DNA of 64,000 nucleotides from Bog-756 sp963718405 (GTDB lineage Bacteria; Actinomycetota; Acidimicrobiia; Acidimicrobiales; RAAP-2), in assembly GCA_963718405.1 (NCBI GenBank), contig CAVQYZ010000004.1, positions 434,001-498,000 on the forward strand, given 5' to 3'. Under the pieces are notes generated by a model. The model saw only the letters and a program-made list of their open reading frames with translations, was not told the DNA's origin and made no database searches. Both the position numbers and the translations under genes were made by a program. This document shows, in pieces, positions 45,269-54,421 of this stretch (position 1 is the stretch's first letter; each line of letters opens with the position of its first letter).

Positions 45269-46567
45269 TCAGGGAGCGGTGGTGGTGGTCCCGGCGGCCG
45301 GGGCAGCCGTTGGGGTCACCGGTATGCCGGCCGGCACCAGTTCGACCCAGGTGTTGCCGGGCTGCAGGGTGATGGGTGCCCCACCGGTGGTGGTGAGGGT
45401 GGCCGGTTGGGTCAGGCTGGAGCGGCTCCAGGTGCCGGCGATGGCCGCCCCGCCGCGCATGACCAACAGTGGCCCCGTCCCGGTGGCCTGCACCTGCACC
45501 TCGAGGCCTCCCTCGGAGTTCTCCACCCACGGTCCGTCGGAGGTCGGCACGGTCATGATGACCACGTTGGTGGCAGTGGTCTGGGTCCCGTCGACCAGGG
45601 TGTCCGGCGCGCCCGAGTAGTACCGCTGGTAGCCGTGGGCGGCATTCCACTGCCAGGTCACGTCCGACACCGAGGAGAAGGGTATGTGGACGCTCTGCCC
45701 GGAGCCGGCCACCGCCCCGGGGGGCAGGGCCGCCGAGTAGTGGAAGATCGGGGCCGGCGGCGTCTTGTCGGCAGGATTGAAGGCCCACAGGGAGGCGGTG
45801 TTGACGAAGGTGGCGTACGGCGCCACCCGGTTGGTCTCGGTGATGATGACCGAGCCCCGGTCACCGGAGTAGAGGTTGTCGTCCTGGAGGGGGGCCTGGG
45901 CCAGCAGGGCGGCGATGGGGTCGATGTCCCCGGCGTGGACGAACATGGGGTTGGAGAGCTGGGAGAGGATGGCCACGTCGGGCTCCCGGGCCGAGCGCAG
46001 GTCGCCGACCAGGGCCGCCCCCTGGCACTGGAAGACCGCCAGCAGTCGGGTGATGGCCCCTTCGACCGGCTCCTCGAAGACGATGTCGGCCTGGTTGAGG
46101 CCGGCCGACGGACGGTCGCCGGGGTAGTTACCGATCTTGACGCCCAGGGCCGGCCGGGCCGGTACCACCCCGCCCGGTGCCGGCAGGCCGGTCAGGGGAC
46201 AGGTGGGACCGACGTTGGGTGCGGCTGTGGTGGTGGTGGCGATGGAGACCTTGGTCACCTTGTCGGCGGTGTTCCGGGTGGCCACATAGGCGATCACCAC
46301 CCCGATCAGCACCACGGCCACGCCTCCCAGCACGTACCACCAACTCCGGGAAGGACTCTTTCCGTCCTTGGCCCGCTGGCGGAGGTCCTTCCGGGAGAGG
46401 ACCGGTGGCGCCCCGGCCGCCGCCGAGCCGACCGCGGCGGTCATGCCGGTCATGTCGGAGCCCGATGCTCCCGTTCCGCCGCCGGCCGAGGGACCGGACG
46501 GGGTGACGGGGTCTGGGCCGGTCGGGCCTTCCGGCCCGGGCCCCGATGGTGTCTCGTCGTCCGGCAT
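45269..46567 (-). CDS. DUF3048 (YerB-like) domain protein, membrane-anchored
   Basis: 432 residues. A disordered Gly/Pro/Ser cytoplasmic stretch of about 70 residues leads into a transmembrane helix (VLGGVAVVLIGVVIAYVAT), then the extracellular DUF3048 domains, recognisable from LNQADIVFEEPVEGAITRLL, DLRSAREPDVAIL and PWVENSEGGL. Bacillus YerB is a lipoprotein of this family; its role is poorly defined, with links to the envelope and spores. A LexA-type box lies 94 bases upstream of its start, between it and divergent recA, so it may share SOS control. Confidence 0.85.
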   Translation of the reverse strand: MPDDETPSGPGPEGPTGPDPVTPSGPSAGGGTGASGSDMTGMTAAVGSAAAGAPPVLSRKDLRQRAKDGKSPSRSWWYVLGGVAVVLIGVVIAYVATRNTADKVTKVSIATTTTAAPNVGPTCPLTGLPAPGGVVPARPALGVKIGNYPGDRPSAGLNQADIVFEEPVEGAITRLLAVFQCQGAALVGDLRSAREPDVAILSQLSNPMFVHAGDIDPIAALLAQAPLQDDNLYSGDRGSVIITETNRVAPYATFVNTASLWAFNPADKTPPAPIFHYSAALPPGAVAGSGQSVHIPFSSVSDVTWQWNAAHGYQRYYSGAPDTLVDGTQTTATNVVIMTVPTSDGPWVENSEGGLEVQVQATGTGPLLVMRGGAAIAGTWSRSSLTQPATLTTTGGAPITLQPGNTWVELVPAGIPVTPTAAPAAGTTTTAP

Positions 46568-46660
46568 TGCAGGGCGAGGCTACTCCCGGCCCATGGGGTA
46601 ACCGTGGCATTTCCGTGGCATCGGGAGGGGAGGCCGGCCCGGGAGCCGGGGGTCCGTCAT

Positions 46661-46674
46661 CGAACATGCGTTCG
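46661..46674. promoter_or_regulatory. LexA-binding SOS box upstream of recA
   Basis: CGAACATGCGTTCG: both arms of the actinobacterial SOS consensus CGAAC-N4-GTTCG are perfect. It is in the 266-base intergenic region, 160 bases upstream of recA and 94 bases from the divergent DUF3048 start. Confidence 0.85.
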
Positions 46675-46833
46675 GGTCTAGAGTGACCTCGTTGCCGCGG
46701 TGGCAGTCCCCGATGTCGCGGTAGCAGCCCCAAGGTGACGGCTCCGGATCCGATCGGGGCCGGTCGGGTGTCACACCTTCTCCGTAGGGTCGGCACGGTC
46801 AAGAGAGCAACTACATCGAGGAGAGTGAAGGAC

Positions 46834-47916
46834 ATGGAACGAGACAAGGCACTCGATATGGCCCTGGGTCAGATCGAGAAGCAGTTCGGCAAGGGATCGG
46901 TCATGCGGATGGGTGAGAACCTCCACATGAACATCGAGGCCATCCCCACCGGAGCGTTGGCGCTCGATCTCGCCCTCGGTATCGGTGGCCTCCCCCGGGG
47001 CCGCATCGTGGAGATCTTCGGCCCGGAGTCCTCGGGTAAGTCGACCCTGGCCATGCACGTGGTGGCCGAGGCCCAACGCAACGGTGGCATCTGCGCCTAT
47101 GTGGACGCCGAGCACGCCATGGACCCGGTCTACGCCAAGGCCATCGGCGTCAACATCGACGACCTGCTCATCTCCCAGCCGGACACCGGTGAGCAGGCCC
47201 TGGAGATCTCCGACATGCTGATCCGGTCGGGTGCGCTCGATGTCCTGGTCATCGACTCGGTGGCGGCGTTGACCCCCCGGGCGGAGATCGAGGGGGAGAT
47301 GGGGGACACCCACGTCGGGCTCCAGGCCCGCCTGATGTCCCAGGCGCTGCGCAAGCTGACCGGCACCCTGTCGAAGTCCCGGACCATCGCCATCTTCATC
47401 AACCAGCTGCGGGAGAAGATCGGTGTCATGTACGGATCCCCCGAGGTCACCCCGGGCGGTAGGGCCCTCAAGTTCTACTCGTCGGTCCGCCTGGACATCC
47501 GCCGTATCGAGACCATCAAGGACGGTGCCGACCAGGTCGGCAACCGGACCCGGGTGAAGGTGGTCAAGAACAAGTGCTCGCCACCGTTCAAGCAGGCCGA
47601 GTTCGACATCACCTTCGGACGGGGCATCAGCCGCGAGGGGTCGCTCCTCGATGTCGGGGTGGAGTTGGGCTTCATCAAGAAGTCCGGAGCCTGGTTCACC
47701 TATGAAGGGGAGCAGTTGGGACAGGGTCGGGAGAACGTCAAGACCTTCCTGACCGAGAACCCCCAGCTGATGGCCGAGGTCGACGAGCGGATCCGCGAGC
47801 ACCTGGCGGCACAGAACGCCGTCAAGGCCGAGGAGGCCAACGGCCACCTGGCCGGGCTGCCCGCTGACGACGATGGGCTCTCGCTCGACGATCAGCCCAT
47901 CACCCTCAGCGAATGA
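46834..47916 (+). CDS. recA: Recombinase RecA
   Basis: About 360 residues. The ATG at 46834 follows an AGGAGAGTGAAGG ribosome site and gives the usual MERDKALDMALGQIEKQFGK N-terminus; the frame is open further upstream but without family similarity. Walker A is GPESSGKST, Walker B is LDVLVIDSVAAL, and the DNA-binding loops include EGEMGDTHVGLQARLMSQAL. An acidic C-terminal tail is present. It forms the filament on single-stranded DNA for strand exchange and LexA self-cleavage. An SOS box upstream and a strong terminator downstream frame it; no recX follows. Confidence 0.98.
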   Translation: MERDKALDMALGQIEKQFGKGSVMRMGENLHMNIEAIPTGALALDLALGIGGLPRGRIVEIFGPESSGKSTLAMHVVAEAQRNGGICAYVDAEHAMDPVYAKAIGVNIDDLLISQPDTGEQALEISDMLIRSGALDVLVIDSVAALTPRAEIEGEMGDTHVGLQARLMSQALRKLTGTLSKSRTIAIFINQLREKIGVMYGSPEVTPGGRALKFYSSVRLDIRRIETIKDGADQVGNRTRVKVVKNKCSPPFKQAEFDITFGRGISREGSLLDVGVELGFIKKSGAWFTYEGEQLGQGRENVKTFLTENPQLMAEVDERIREHLAAQNAVKAEEANGHLAGLPADDDGLSLDDQPITLSE

Positions 47917-48013
47917 ACCTGGTCCCCGGTCGAGGGTCGGTAGGCAGGCCCACCTCCTAAAGGTCCTCACGGTTTGTGACGAGACAGACCGGGTAACGCC
48001 CACACCATCGCCG

Positions 48014-48042
48014 GCCCGGGACGCAGCAATTGCGTCCCGGGC
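48014..48042. terminator. Strong terminator hairpin between convergent recA and the DMFase-like gene
   Basis: GCCCGGGACGCA, loop GCAAT, then TGCGTCCCGGGC: a perfect 12-bp stem 98 bases past the recA stop. Symmetric, so it can serve both convergent transcripts. Confidence 0.8.
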
Positions 48043-48095
48043 TGCTGCGTAAAGGGCCCCGATCGGCGTCGGAGCGCTCTTGTCAGGATGGGACC

Positions 48096-49883
48096 TCAGG
48101 CGGCGTTGACGGTACTGGGGGCGGCACTCGACGGCGATCCCGGGGCATAGACCGTGCGCCAGTTGCCCTGCGAGGGCCGGGTCAGGCTGGCCGGCCCGAG
48201 GCCGATCACCGAGTACAGGTTCACCATGATCCGCAACAGCTTGTCGGTCACCCCGGGCACGGCCCAGGGGAGCACGTTGGGCGGGATCAGCCGGCTGTTG
48301 CCCAGGGCACCGATCCACGAGGCGTTGCCGGTGGCGAACACCCCGCCCCCGCCCGGCACCGTGTACCAGGTGACATCGGAGTAGTTGTTCCCCCGGTTGG
48401 GCACGATGGAGTGGGCGACCACGTCCAGATTGGTGGGGGCCCGACTGTCGGGCACGTAACGGTCGAACTCACCCCGGACCACATTGGGGAGGACCTGGTT
48501 GGCGGACAGCCCCACTCCGTCGAAGAGCCACGAACCCGGATCGGTGATCACCATGCCGGCCTGGGCCTCGATGTCCTGATAGGCGCTGCCGATCAACTCG
48601 GACTCGGGACGGTTGACCGGCGGGTCGGGCCAGTTGACCGTGGTCAGCACGGGGTCCACGTTGGCCAAGGGGTCCTCGGCGGCGTCCTTGTAACAGATCT
48701 GCCGCCGGTCGGGCCCGACCGGCGAGGGTTCGAAGCGGATCTGGCGGTAGCAGGCATTGGCGCCGAGGAAGGCCAGGTTCACCCCCCGGCCCAGGGCCTG
48801 GGCGGCACCGTCGCGCATCGACGCCGACCAGTACTCGTCGTGGCCCAGGCTGAGCAGGGCCCGGTGGTTCGTCAACAGGTGCGGCCGGGCGTGCAGGTCG
48901 ACGTCGGTCCAGTAGGTGACATCGAGCCCCAACTGCTCGGCCTGGTAGAGGACGGGGAGCTCGTTGCCGACGAAGTCGGCCGCCCCCGAGGCCCAGTCGT
49001 GGTCGTAGGGCCGGTCGAAGGAGACCACCCGGGCCCGGTCGGCGTAGCTGCCCCCGCCGGGGTTGTGGGTGAAGGTCAGACCCCCGTCGGTGTTGCCGTA
49101 GTAGAGGCTGTAGCCACCCCACCGGTTGTAGGCCTGCCAGGTGGTCACGCTGTGCTGGATGACGATGGCGGCGGTGGAGGAGTCGTCACGAACGCACAGC
49201 GGCACGAACTGCTGCTGGCCTCCGCTGCCCACCAGCTTCAACAGGTAGGCCCCGGGCGGCCAGGTCTCGTCGATGGGGACGGACACCGAGGGCGACCACC
49301 GGCACTCGATGGTGTTGGTGCCGGCGGCCAGGGTGGGCTGGGGCTGGCTGATCCCCGGCCTCACCGCCGATGTCCACACCAGGCGGCCCCCGATGCCCTG
49401 GTAGTAGCCCATCCGGAAGGCCTCGACGTGATAGCTCGGGGCCACGGTGTTGACGAACAGCGTGACCCTGTCGCCGGCCACGGCGCTGACCCGGTCGGCG
49501 AAGCCCTCGATGGAGCGGTCAGGGGTGACGGTGGTCACCCACCAGGCGTCTCCCGTTTTGGCGTTCTCGGCCACGATGGCCGGGGAGGTGGGGAGCTTGA
49601 CGCCGTCCACCAGGGTGATCTCGGCCTTCTGGGCCGCGGCGTGGGCGTGGGTGTCGTGGGGCCGGTGTTTGGCCGGGTGGGTGTCGGCGGTGGTCCGGTC
49701 GGCCTCGTTCGGGTCGTTCCCACCCCCGGACTCGGCGATGCCCAGGGCCACCGCGGCCGCGGCCACCCCGCCGGCCGCGGTCCAGCCGATGAACCGGCGC
49801 CGGTTGAGACGGATCTGCTCCTCGGTGTACCGCCGCTTCGGTTGACCGCTCGGGACGCCGTTGCCGTCGGGCTCTTCGCTCAC
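48096..49883 (-). CDS. N,N-dimethylformamidase beta-subunit-like protein, likely exported
   Basis: 595 residues. The N-terminus has a twin-arginine-like signal (NRRRFIGWTAAGGVAAAAVA). The rest matches the large-subunit family of dimethylformamidase: WQAYNRWGGYSLYYGN, RVVSFDRPYDHD, LLSLGHDEYWSASMRDGA and VFATGNASW. In true DMFase, conserved Tyr and Glu residues bind a mononuclear iron that hydrolyses the amide. The Tat-like signal and absence of a small alpha subunit set this protein apart, and many such homologues have unknown substrates. Convergent with recA, separated by a strong hairpin. Confidence 0.8.
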   Translation of the reverse strand: MSEEPDGNGVPSGQPKRRYTEEQIRLNRRRFIGWTAAGGVAAAAVALGIAESGGGNDPNEADRTTADTHPAKHRPHDTHAHAAAQKAEITLVDGVKLPTSPAIVAENAKTGDAWWVTTVTPDRSIEGFADRVSAVAGDRVTLFVNTVAPSYHVEAFRMGYYQGIGGRLVWTSAVRPGISQPQPTLAAGTNTIECRWSPSVSVPIDETWPPGAYLLKLVGSGGQQQFVPLCVRDDSSTAAIVIQHSVTTWQAYNRWGGYSLYYGNTDGGLTFTHNPGGGSYADRARVVSFDRPYDHDWASGAADFVGNELPVLYQAEQLGLDVTYWTDVDLHARPHLLTNHRALLSLGHDEYWSASMRDGAAQALGRGVNLAFLGANACYRQIRFEPSPVGPDRRQICYKDAAEDPLANVDPVLTTVNWPDPPVNRPESELIGSAYQDIEAQAGMVITDPGSWLFDGVGLSANQVLPNVVRGEFDRYVPDSRAPTNLDVVAHSIVPNRGNNYSDVTWYTVPGGGGVFATGNASWIGALGNSRLIPPNVLPWAVPGVTDKLLRIMVNLYSVIGLGPASLTRPSQGNWRTVYAPGSPSSAAPSTVNAA

Positions 49884-50070
49884 CCCGGGTTCGCCACCCC
49901 GGCTCGACCGACGAGCCCCGGGGCGGTGGGCCGGACCTCACCAGGTCGGCTGGCGTTGATCACATCACTACATTAGTGAACGGCCTGCCCCCGGGAGGTC
50001 TCACCCGCCCCGGATCGGGCACCCTTCGGTCCGGGCAGCCATCATCGGGCCTCGACGAAAGTGAGCAGTC

Positions 50071-51001
50071 ATGCGCTTCGGGATCATCCCTCCGGTCCGC
50101 TCCGGGGTCACCGCCGACCCCGGGTGGATGACCACCTTCGCCCGTCACGCCGAGTCCTGCGGCTTCGAGTCCGTGGTGCTGGTGGAGCACGCCGTGGTGA
50201 TCTCGGACTATCAGAGCACCTACCCGTACTCCTCGTCCGGACGGATGCCCCTGCCCGACGACTGTCGCATACCGGACCCCCTCGACCTGATGGCCTATCT
50301 GGCCGCCGTCACCGACCGCATCGGGCTGGCCACGGGAGTTCTGGTCCTACCCAACCATCAGGCGGTGGTCCTGGCCAAGAGGGTGGCCACCATCGACGTC
50401 CTCTCGGGAGGCAGGGTCCGGCTGTGCGTGGGTGTCGGGTGGATGGACGAGGAGCTCCGGGCCACCGGCGCCGACCCCCGGAGCCGGGGGCGCCGCACCG
50501 ACGAGACGGTGGCCGCCATGCGGGCGCTGTGGGCCGACTCCGGAGCGGCCGGCGCCGACTTCGACGGCGAGTTCTTCTCCTTCCATCACGCCCACTCGTT
50601 TCCCAAACCCGTCCGACCCGGAGGGGTGCCCATCCATATCGGGGGGCACAGCGAGGCGGCCGCCCGCCGGGCCGGGCGCCTCGGTGACGGCTTCCAACCC
50701 CTGGGGTTGGACCCGGAGCGATCTGACCCTCCGGCTCGGCCAGATGCGTGAGGCGGCCGAGGAGGCCGGTCGGGACCCTGCCGCCATCGAGCTCTCGCTG
50801 TCGGGTTACCTCCCGACCACCACCGAGGAGGAGATCGAAGCGGCCCGGTCGGCCGGGGCCTCACGCCTGGTGGTGTCGGCTTCGATCACCGACGATCTGG
50901 CTCAGGTGGTGGACGAGATGTCGGCCTTCGCCGAGCGGTTCGGGCTGGCGGCCGGGGACGGGTGTCCGGACGTGACCGAGGACCCGGGTGCGTCGGGGGG
51001 G
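50071..51001 (+). pseudogene. LLM-class F420-dependent oxidoreductase, one frameshift
   Basis: The ATG at 50071 (after GAAAGTGAGC) opens a luciferase-like monooxygenase fold: MRFGIIPPVRSGVTADPGWM, IGLATGVLVLPNHQAVVLAK, LSGGRVRLCVGVGWM and VPIHIGGHSEAAARRAGR. Near 50715-50725 the frame slips, and the C-terminus continues DLTLRLGQMREAAEEAGRDP to DEMSAFAERFGLA. The N-terminal half and IGGHS region fit F420-dependent enzymes. No stop separates it from the SnoaL-like segment that follows in the same second frame. A single-base error is likely. Confidence 0.78.
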
Positions 51002-51505
51002 ATGCCGACGTCGGAGCGGCGCCGGATCGAAGAGGAGCTACGCCACCTCTCCACCGAGTACGCCGCGGCAGCCGACGAACGCGACGGCCGGCGTTTCGCC
51101 GGCGTCTTCACTCCGGATGGGGAGCTGGTGGTGCTGAGGCCCCAGGACCGACACCGACCGGTGAGCACCCGTTCGGGCCGTGACCAGTTGGCGGAGTCCA
51201 CCGATGCCCTATCCCGCTACGCGCGCACGTTCCACCAGATCTCGAACCACCGGTACCGCATCGGGGACGGGGAGGCCTGGGGAGAGGTGCTCTGCACGGC
51301 CCACCACGCGCTGGCCACGCCCGGTGGGAGCGAAGCCGGGGCCGCCACCGGGACCGACGTGGTCTGGGTCATCCGCTACCGCGACACCTACCGGGACACC
51401 GGCCCGGCCTGGCGGATCGCCCGCCGGGAGCTGCACCTCCAGTGGATCGAGGAACGGCCCATCGTGGCCCCGGGGATCGTCTCCGACGATCCCTCGCCCT
51501 TCTGA
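51002..51505 (+). CDS. SnoaL/NTF2-like domain protein
   Basis: About 167 residues if it starts at the ATG 51002. It has the SnoaL-type cone fold pattern: an N-terminal helix (RIEEELRHLSTEYAAAADER), FAGVFTPDGELVV, then TFHQISNHRYRIGDGEAWGE and a long strand pair ending RELHLQWIEERP. Relatives are polyketide cyclases, small dehydratases or ketosteroid-isomerase-like enzymes. The frame is continuous with the C-terminus of the upstream LLM oxidoreductase, so the two could be one fused protein; with the upstream frameshift this cannot be settled from the sequence. Confidence 0.75.
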   Translation: MPTSERRRIEEELRHLSTEYAAAADERDGRRFAGVFTPDGELVVLRPQDRHRPVSTRSGRDQLAESTDALSRYARTFHQISNHRYRIGDGEAWGEVLCTAHHALATPGGSEAGAATGTDVVWVIRYRDTYRDTGPAWRIARRELHLQWIEERPIVAPGIVSDDPSPF

Positions 51506-51506
51506 C

Positions 51507-53030
51507 TCAGCGGGCCGGGACCGGCTGGGGCGGCGGCGGACCGACGTAGCGGGCCGCCGGGCGGATGAGCCGGTTGTCGGCGGCCTGCTCCATCACCTGG
51601 GTGGACCAGCCGATGGTGCGGCTGGAGGCGAAGGTCGGGGTGAACATCTCCCGGGGGATGCCACAGGTGTGCATGACCACCCCGGCGAAGAACTCGACGT
51701 TGGTGTAGAGCTGGCGGCCCGGCTTGAGCTCGGCCAGGACATCGACCGTGGTCCGCTCGACCTGCTCGGCGAAGTCGACCAGGTCGCCGCCGAGGTCTCT
51801 GGCCACCTGGCGCAGAAACACCGATCGGGGATCGTCGGTCTTGTAGACCCGGTGGCCGAAGCCCATGATCCGGTCCCCCCGCAGTCACGGCCTGGCGGAT
51901 CCAGGCCTCGGCCCGGTCCGGGGTGCCGATGGAGTCCAGCATGTCGAGGGCCCGGCTCGGGGCGCCGCCGTGCAGCGGGCCCGACAGCGCCCCGATGGCT
52001 CCGACGATGGAGGCGGCCAGGTCGGCCCCGGTGGAGGTGATGACCCGGGCGGCGAAGGTCGAGGCGTTGAAGCCGTGGTCGATGGTGAGCATCAGATACT
52101 GCTCGATGGCCCGGACGTGGGCGGCCGGCGCTTCCTGCCCCAACAGCATCCACAGGTAGTTGGCGGCGTAGGACAGGTCGGGGCGCGGGGGCCACCGGCG
52201 GCTGGCCCTGCTGGAGCCGGTAGGTGGCGGTGAGGATGGTGGGGACCACGGCGCACAGGCTTGAGGGCCTGGGCAGCGCAGCTCGTGGTGGTCGATGTCC
52301 TGGGTCGGGCGCCAGCCGAGCTCGGCCCCCAGGAGGGAGACCGCGGTGCGCAGGACGTCGAGGGGCGCCCCATCGAGGCCAGCGACGGAAGGATCGCCTG
52401 CCAGACGCTCGGGGATGTCCCGGAGGCCGGCCACCTCCCGGGCGAAGGCGCTCGGATTCGGCCCGGTCGGGCAGGGCCCCGTCGAACAGCAGCTTCCACA
52501 CGTCCTCCAGCGACCGGTGGGCGGCCAACTCGATGGCCGAGTACTGCCGGTAGTGGAAGAAGCCCTCCTGGCCCCGGACGTCGCCCACCGAGGTCTCGGC
52601 CACCACGACGCCTTCGAGCCCCCGGGGCACGTCGGCGCCCACTTCGTCGGCCGGACGGATCTGGGCCACGGCCAGCAGGTCCCGGATGGACACCACGCCG
52701 ACCAGCTGGCCCCGGTCGACCACCGGTAGGTGGCGGTAGTGGTGGTGGGCCAGCTCGGACCAGGCCTCGCCCGACCTCGTCGTCCGGCCCGAGGACGTCG
52801 GGATCGGCCGTCATCCACCGGCGCACCGGCTCGGTGAAGGGGTCGGCCTGGGCGGCGGCGGCCCGCAGCAGGTCCCGCTCGGTGAGGATCCCGACGATGG
52901 CCCGTTCGTCGGTGACCACCACCGACCCGATCTGGCGGCGGTCCATCAACGAGGTGGCCTCGGTGAGCGAGGCGTCCGCCCCGCAGGTCACGGACGGGGA
53001 CGACATCAGGTCTTCGACGGCGGTGGTCAT
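51507..53030 (-). pseudogene. CBS-domain/citrate synthase fusion, multiply frameshifted
   Basis: The ATG at 53030 follows a good GAGGAG site. Two CBS domains come first (TTAVEDLMSSPSVTCGADAS, then the second half in another frame with RHLPVVDRGQLVGVVSIRDL). The citrate synthase domain follows: WKLLFDGALPDRAES, GLRDIPERLAGDPS, LSGPLHGGAP, GFGHRVYKTDDPRS and the C-terminal Arg region. Frame slips fall near 52780, 52460, 52270, 52190 and 51875. Reassembled it is a complete enzyme of about 505 residues that would condense oxaloacetate (or propionyl-CoA partners) with acetyl-CoA. CBS pairs usually sense adenylates, so allosteric control by energy charge is a natural inference. Divergent from an HTH-citrate synthase. 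Confidence 0.76.
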
Positions 53031-53120
53031 GCGTTCACTCCTCGGTTCGAGCGGCCCGTGGCCGCCGGTGGTGGCGTCCTCTTCCTGCAGCATGACCGCT
53101 TCCGCCGGTGCTTTGTAAAT

Positions 53121-53156
53121 ATTGATCAAGTCAATGTTCACGGATAGGTTGATCAG
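53121..53156. promoter_or_regulatory. Paired TTGATCA elements between divergent citrate synthase genes
   Basis: TTGATCAA (53122-53129) and TTGATCAG (53149-53156) are 27 bases apart; the first sits in the inverted repeat ATTGATCAAGTCAAT, and the second abuts the GTG start at 53157. The stretch is AT-rich against its surroundings and is a plausible operator for the HTH domain encoded just downstream. Confidence 0.4.
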
Positions 53157-54368
53157 GTGGAACGGATGCTCGAGAGCGACGAGGCGGCCCGCCGGCTGGG
53201 GGTGAAGATGGCCACCCTGTACGCCTACGTGAGCCGGGGCCTGCTGGTCTCCCACCCCTCGCCGACCGGGCGCCGCAGGCTGTTCGACGTGGACGAGGTG
53301 GAGCGGCTGGCCCGCCGCTCCCGCCAGGGCAAGGCGGTCGAGACCCGGATGGCCACCATCACCACCGGCATCACCCAGTTGACCGACGACGGTCCCGTCT
53401 ACCGGGGCCTGCCGGGCCACCGACCTGGCCACCCGATACCGTTCGAGGAGGTGGCCGAGTGGTTGTGGGAGTCGACGGCGAGGGTGCCGTCGACATCCGC
53501 CCGGGACCGGAGTGGGTGGCGATGGACCTGGGCCGGCCCCCCGAGATCGGGACGTCCGACCGGATGCGGTGGGCGGTGGTGATGGCCGGGGCGGCGGACC
53601 CCCTGCGGGCCGACCTCCGGCCCGAAGCCGTCATCCGGGCGGCCCGGCGGCGTGGCCGCCTCCATGGTGGAGGTGCTTCCCGCTGCCGGGGCGTCGCCCC
53701 GTTCCATTGCGGTGGAGGACGAGCCGGACCTCACCGGCTCGATGGCCGCACGGCTGGCATCGGTGTTGGCCCCGGGCCCACGGCCGACGTGGTCCGGGCG
53801 GTCAATGCGGCCCTGGTGTTGATGGCCGACCACGAGCTGGCCACGTCGACCCTGGCCGTGCGGGTGGCCGCCTCCACCCGGGCCGACATCTACGACGCCC
53901 TGCTGGCTGGCCTTGGGGACCATCGCCGGGCCGCTGCACGGTGGGGCCAGCCAGTTGGCCTACTCCTTGCTGCTCGACGCCCAACGTGACGGGCCCGAGC
54001 GGGCCCTCGACGACACCCTTCGATGGCAGCGCGTCCTGCCCGGCTTCGGTCACACCGTCTACAAGCACGGCGACGCCCGCTTCGGGGTCCTCCTGCAGCT
54101 GTTCGAGCAGTTGGCCCGGCCCGACCAGGTCGAGCTGGTGCGCTCGATCGTCGCCGCCGCCGCCGATCATGGCATCCCCCCACCCAACGTCGACCTGGCC
54201 CTGGCCGCCATCTCCTGGGCCACCGGCATGCCGCCGGATGCCGGGCGGACCCTGTTCACGGTGGCCCGGGTGGCCGGGTGGGTGGCCCACTACCTCGAAG
54301 AGCTGGAGGAGCGTCCGCTGCGCTACCGGGCCCGGGCCGTCTACGCCACCGGCCGGTCGCCGGGCTGA
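53157..54368 (+). pseudogene. HTH (MerR-like)/citrate synthase fusion, multiply frameshifted
   Basis: It starts at GTG 53157 (or ATG 53166). An N-terminal winged helix-turn-helix (SDEAARRLGVKMATLYAYVS, GRRRLFDVDEVERLARRS) of the MerR/HTH_17 type is followed by a citrate synthase domain (ITQLTDDGPVYRG, IAGPLHGGASQ, VLPGFGHTVYKHGDARF, PPNVDLALAAISWATGMPPD). The frame breaks near 53455, 53645, 53775 and 53908, but protein similarity is continuous. Reassembled length is about 400 residues. Related HTH-citrate synthase proteins are known in Mycobacterium and Proteobacteria. It lies head to head with a CBS-citrate synthase. DNA binding to the intergenic TTGATCA sites is inferred. Confidence 0.76.
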
Positions 54369-54421
54369 GCCACCGATCGGCCCACGGAAGGGCCGGGGAC
54401 GGAACGATCTACGCTGGGTCG

